From positions 7,318,501-7,382,500 of the forward strand of contig NZ_CP128362.1 in the NCBI RefSeq assembly GCF_034274695.1: a DNA stretch of 64,000 bases, in the 5' to 3' direction. The position numbers and the translations under genes are program-made. Below the pieces are notes generated by a model that made no database searches, was not told the origin of the DNA, and saw only the letters and a list, made by a program, of their open reading frames with translations. The DNA comes from Chitinophaga sp. LS1. Lineage in GTDB: Bacteria; Bacteroidota; Bacteroidia; Chitinophagales; Chitinophagaceae. Each line of letters starts with the position of its first letter. Position 1 is the first letter of the stretch. This document shows positions 63,568 through 64,000 of this stretch, piece by piece.

Positions 63568-64000
63568 ATGGATAATTACCTCGGAGAAATCAGAGTTTTT
63601 GCCGGCAATTATGCACCTATTGGCTGGTCAATTTGCAATGGGAGTCTGCTCTCAATCAGTGAAAATGAGGCATTGTTCACCCTTATCGGCACCACTTACG
63701 GTGGTAATGGCAGCACCAATTTTGCATTGCCGAACCTGCAGCAGAGAATAGCTTATGGCCAGGGCACACTGCAGGGAGGGGCTACCTATACAATGGGTGA
63801 AAATGCCGGTTTAGCCAATGTAACATTGCTCACTACCCAGATACCTTCGCATACACACAATCTGATGGCAAGTACCAGCAATGCTACTACCGGTGAACCT
63901 AACAATGGGTTCCTCGCCAATACGAATGGTACTACCAGCACGCCACCACCGCCTACTCCCTACCCGGATGTAAAACTGTATACGGCGCTGCCATTGCCAT
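63568..64000 (+). CDS. Phage tail-collar domain protein (copy 3, cut by window edge)
   Basis: 144 codons are visible from ATG 63568: YLGEIRVFAGNYAPIGWSICNG, GGNGSTNFALPNLQQRIAYGQG and TTQIPSHTHNLMA. A Pro/Thr-rich stretch (TSTPPPPTPYPD) is special to this copy. The 3' end lies outside the window. Confidence 0.88.
   Translation, partial: MDNYLGEIRVFAGNYAPIGWSICNGSLLSISENEALFTLIGTTYGGNGSTNFALPNLQQRIAYGQGTLQGGATYTMGENAGLANVTLLTTQIPSHTHNLMASTSNATTGEPNNGFLANTNGTTSTPPPPTPYPDVKLYTALPLP

Noticed and set aside
62410..64000. Start of a prophage
   Set aside because: Only tail-collar genes are visible; no capsid, terminase, integrase or lysis gene, and family members occur alone in bacteria.

Overview
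The window is chromosomal DNA from a member of the Bacteroidota, most likely Chitinophagaceae and Chitinophaga-like. The signs are a type IX secretion sorting domain, a SusC/SusD pair with its own ECF sigma factor and FecR-type anti-sigma factor, tandem FtsX/MacB-type permeases, DUF4369/TlpA thioredoxins, Rhs/YD-repeat remnants, and several promoters that fit the Bacteroidota -7 element TAnnTTTG. No species marker such as rRNA is present.

Layout. 1-6.1 kb: the end of a secreted discoidin-type protein, two paralogous ABC permeases and a GreA/GreB-like protein. 6.1-12.6 kb: a decayed accessory island. Its outer ends are the two halves of one kind of IS4-family element, with 19-bp perfect inverted repeats. 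Inside lie two displaced Rhs C-terminal tips on the minus strand, each followed by a candidate immunity gene (a DUF2750 protein and a small membrane protein), plus an apparently complete IS3-family element and an IS5-family remnant. 12.6-13.4 kb: a primase-like gene split by an in-frame stop. 13.5-26.8 kb: one long minus-strand locus of ECF sigma, FecR, SusC, SusD, a DUF1735-like lipoprotein, four thioredoxin-fold proteins and a trypsin-like protease. This looks like a regulated outer-membrane uptake system with an envelope redox and proteolysis arm. 27-45 kb: mostly housekeeping and metabolism (tRNA-Lys, penicillin-acylase-like hydrolase, BioF-like enzyme, MiaE, patatin with beta-barrel, MHS transporter, GSCFA protein, HMG-CoA-lyase-like enzyme, RlmB, NUDIX, GNAT-DinB fusion, EamA exporter, PLP decarboxylase). 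The gaps here carry short tandem repeats and long hairpins.

45.1-47.1 kb: a compact alkylation-repair operon. An ArsR-type DNA-binding domain is fused to the Ada zinc/methyl-phosphotriester domain and is followed by AlkA and Ogt, so the three parts of the classic Ada/AlkA response are present in an unusual split. 47.2-51.5 kb: four regulators, including two MocR-type proteins; one of these lacks the PLP lysine. 51.8-54.5 kb: a lipoprotein, membrane protein, histidine kinase and response regulator operon. 54.5-62.2 kb: small hydrolases, a flavin reductase, an NAD(P)H oxidoreductase and several regulators. 62.4 kb to the end: three consecutive phage tail-collar proteins, the last cut by the window edge.

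The most unusual items are the Rhs-tip island bounded by a split IS, where removing the IS3 element on paper restores a toxin-to-immunity gene junction, and the ArsR-Ada fusion operon with repeated operator-like sites in its promoter.
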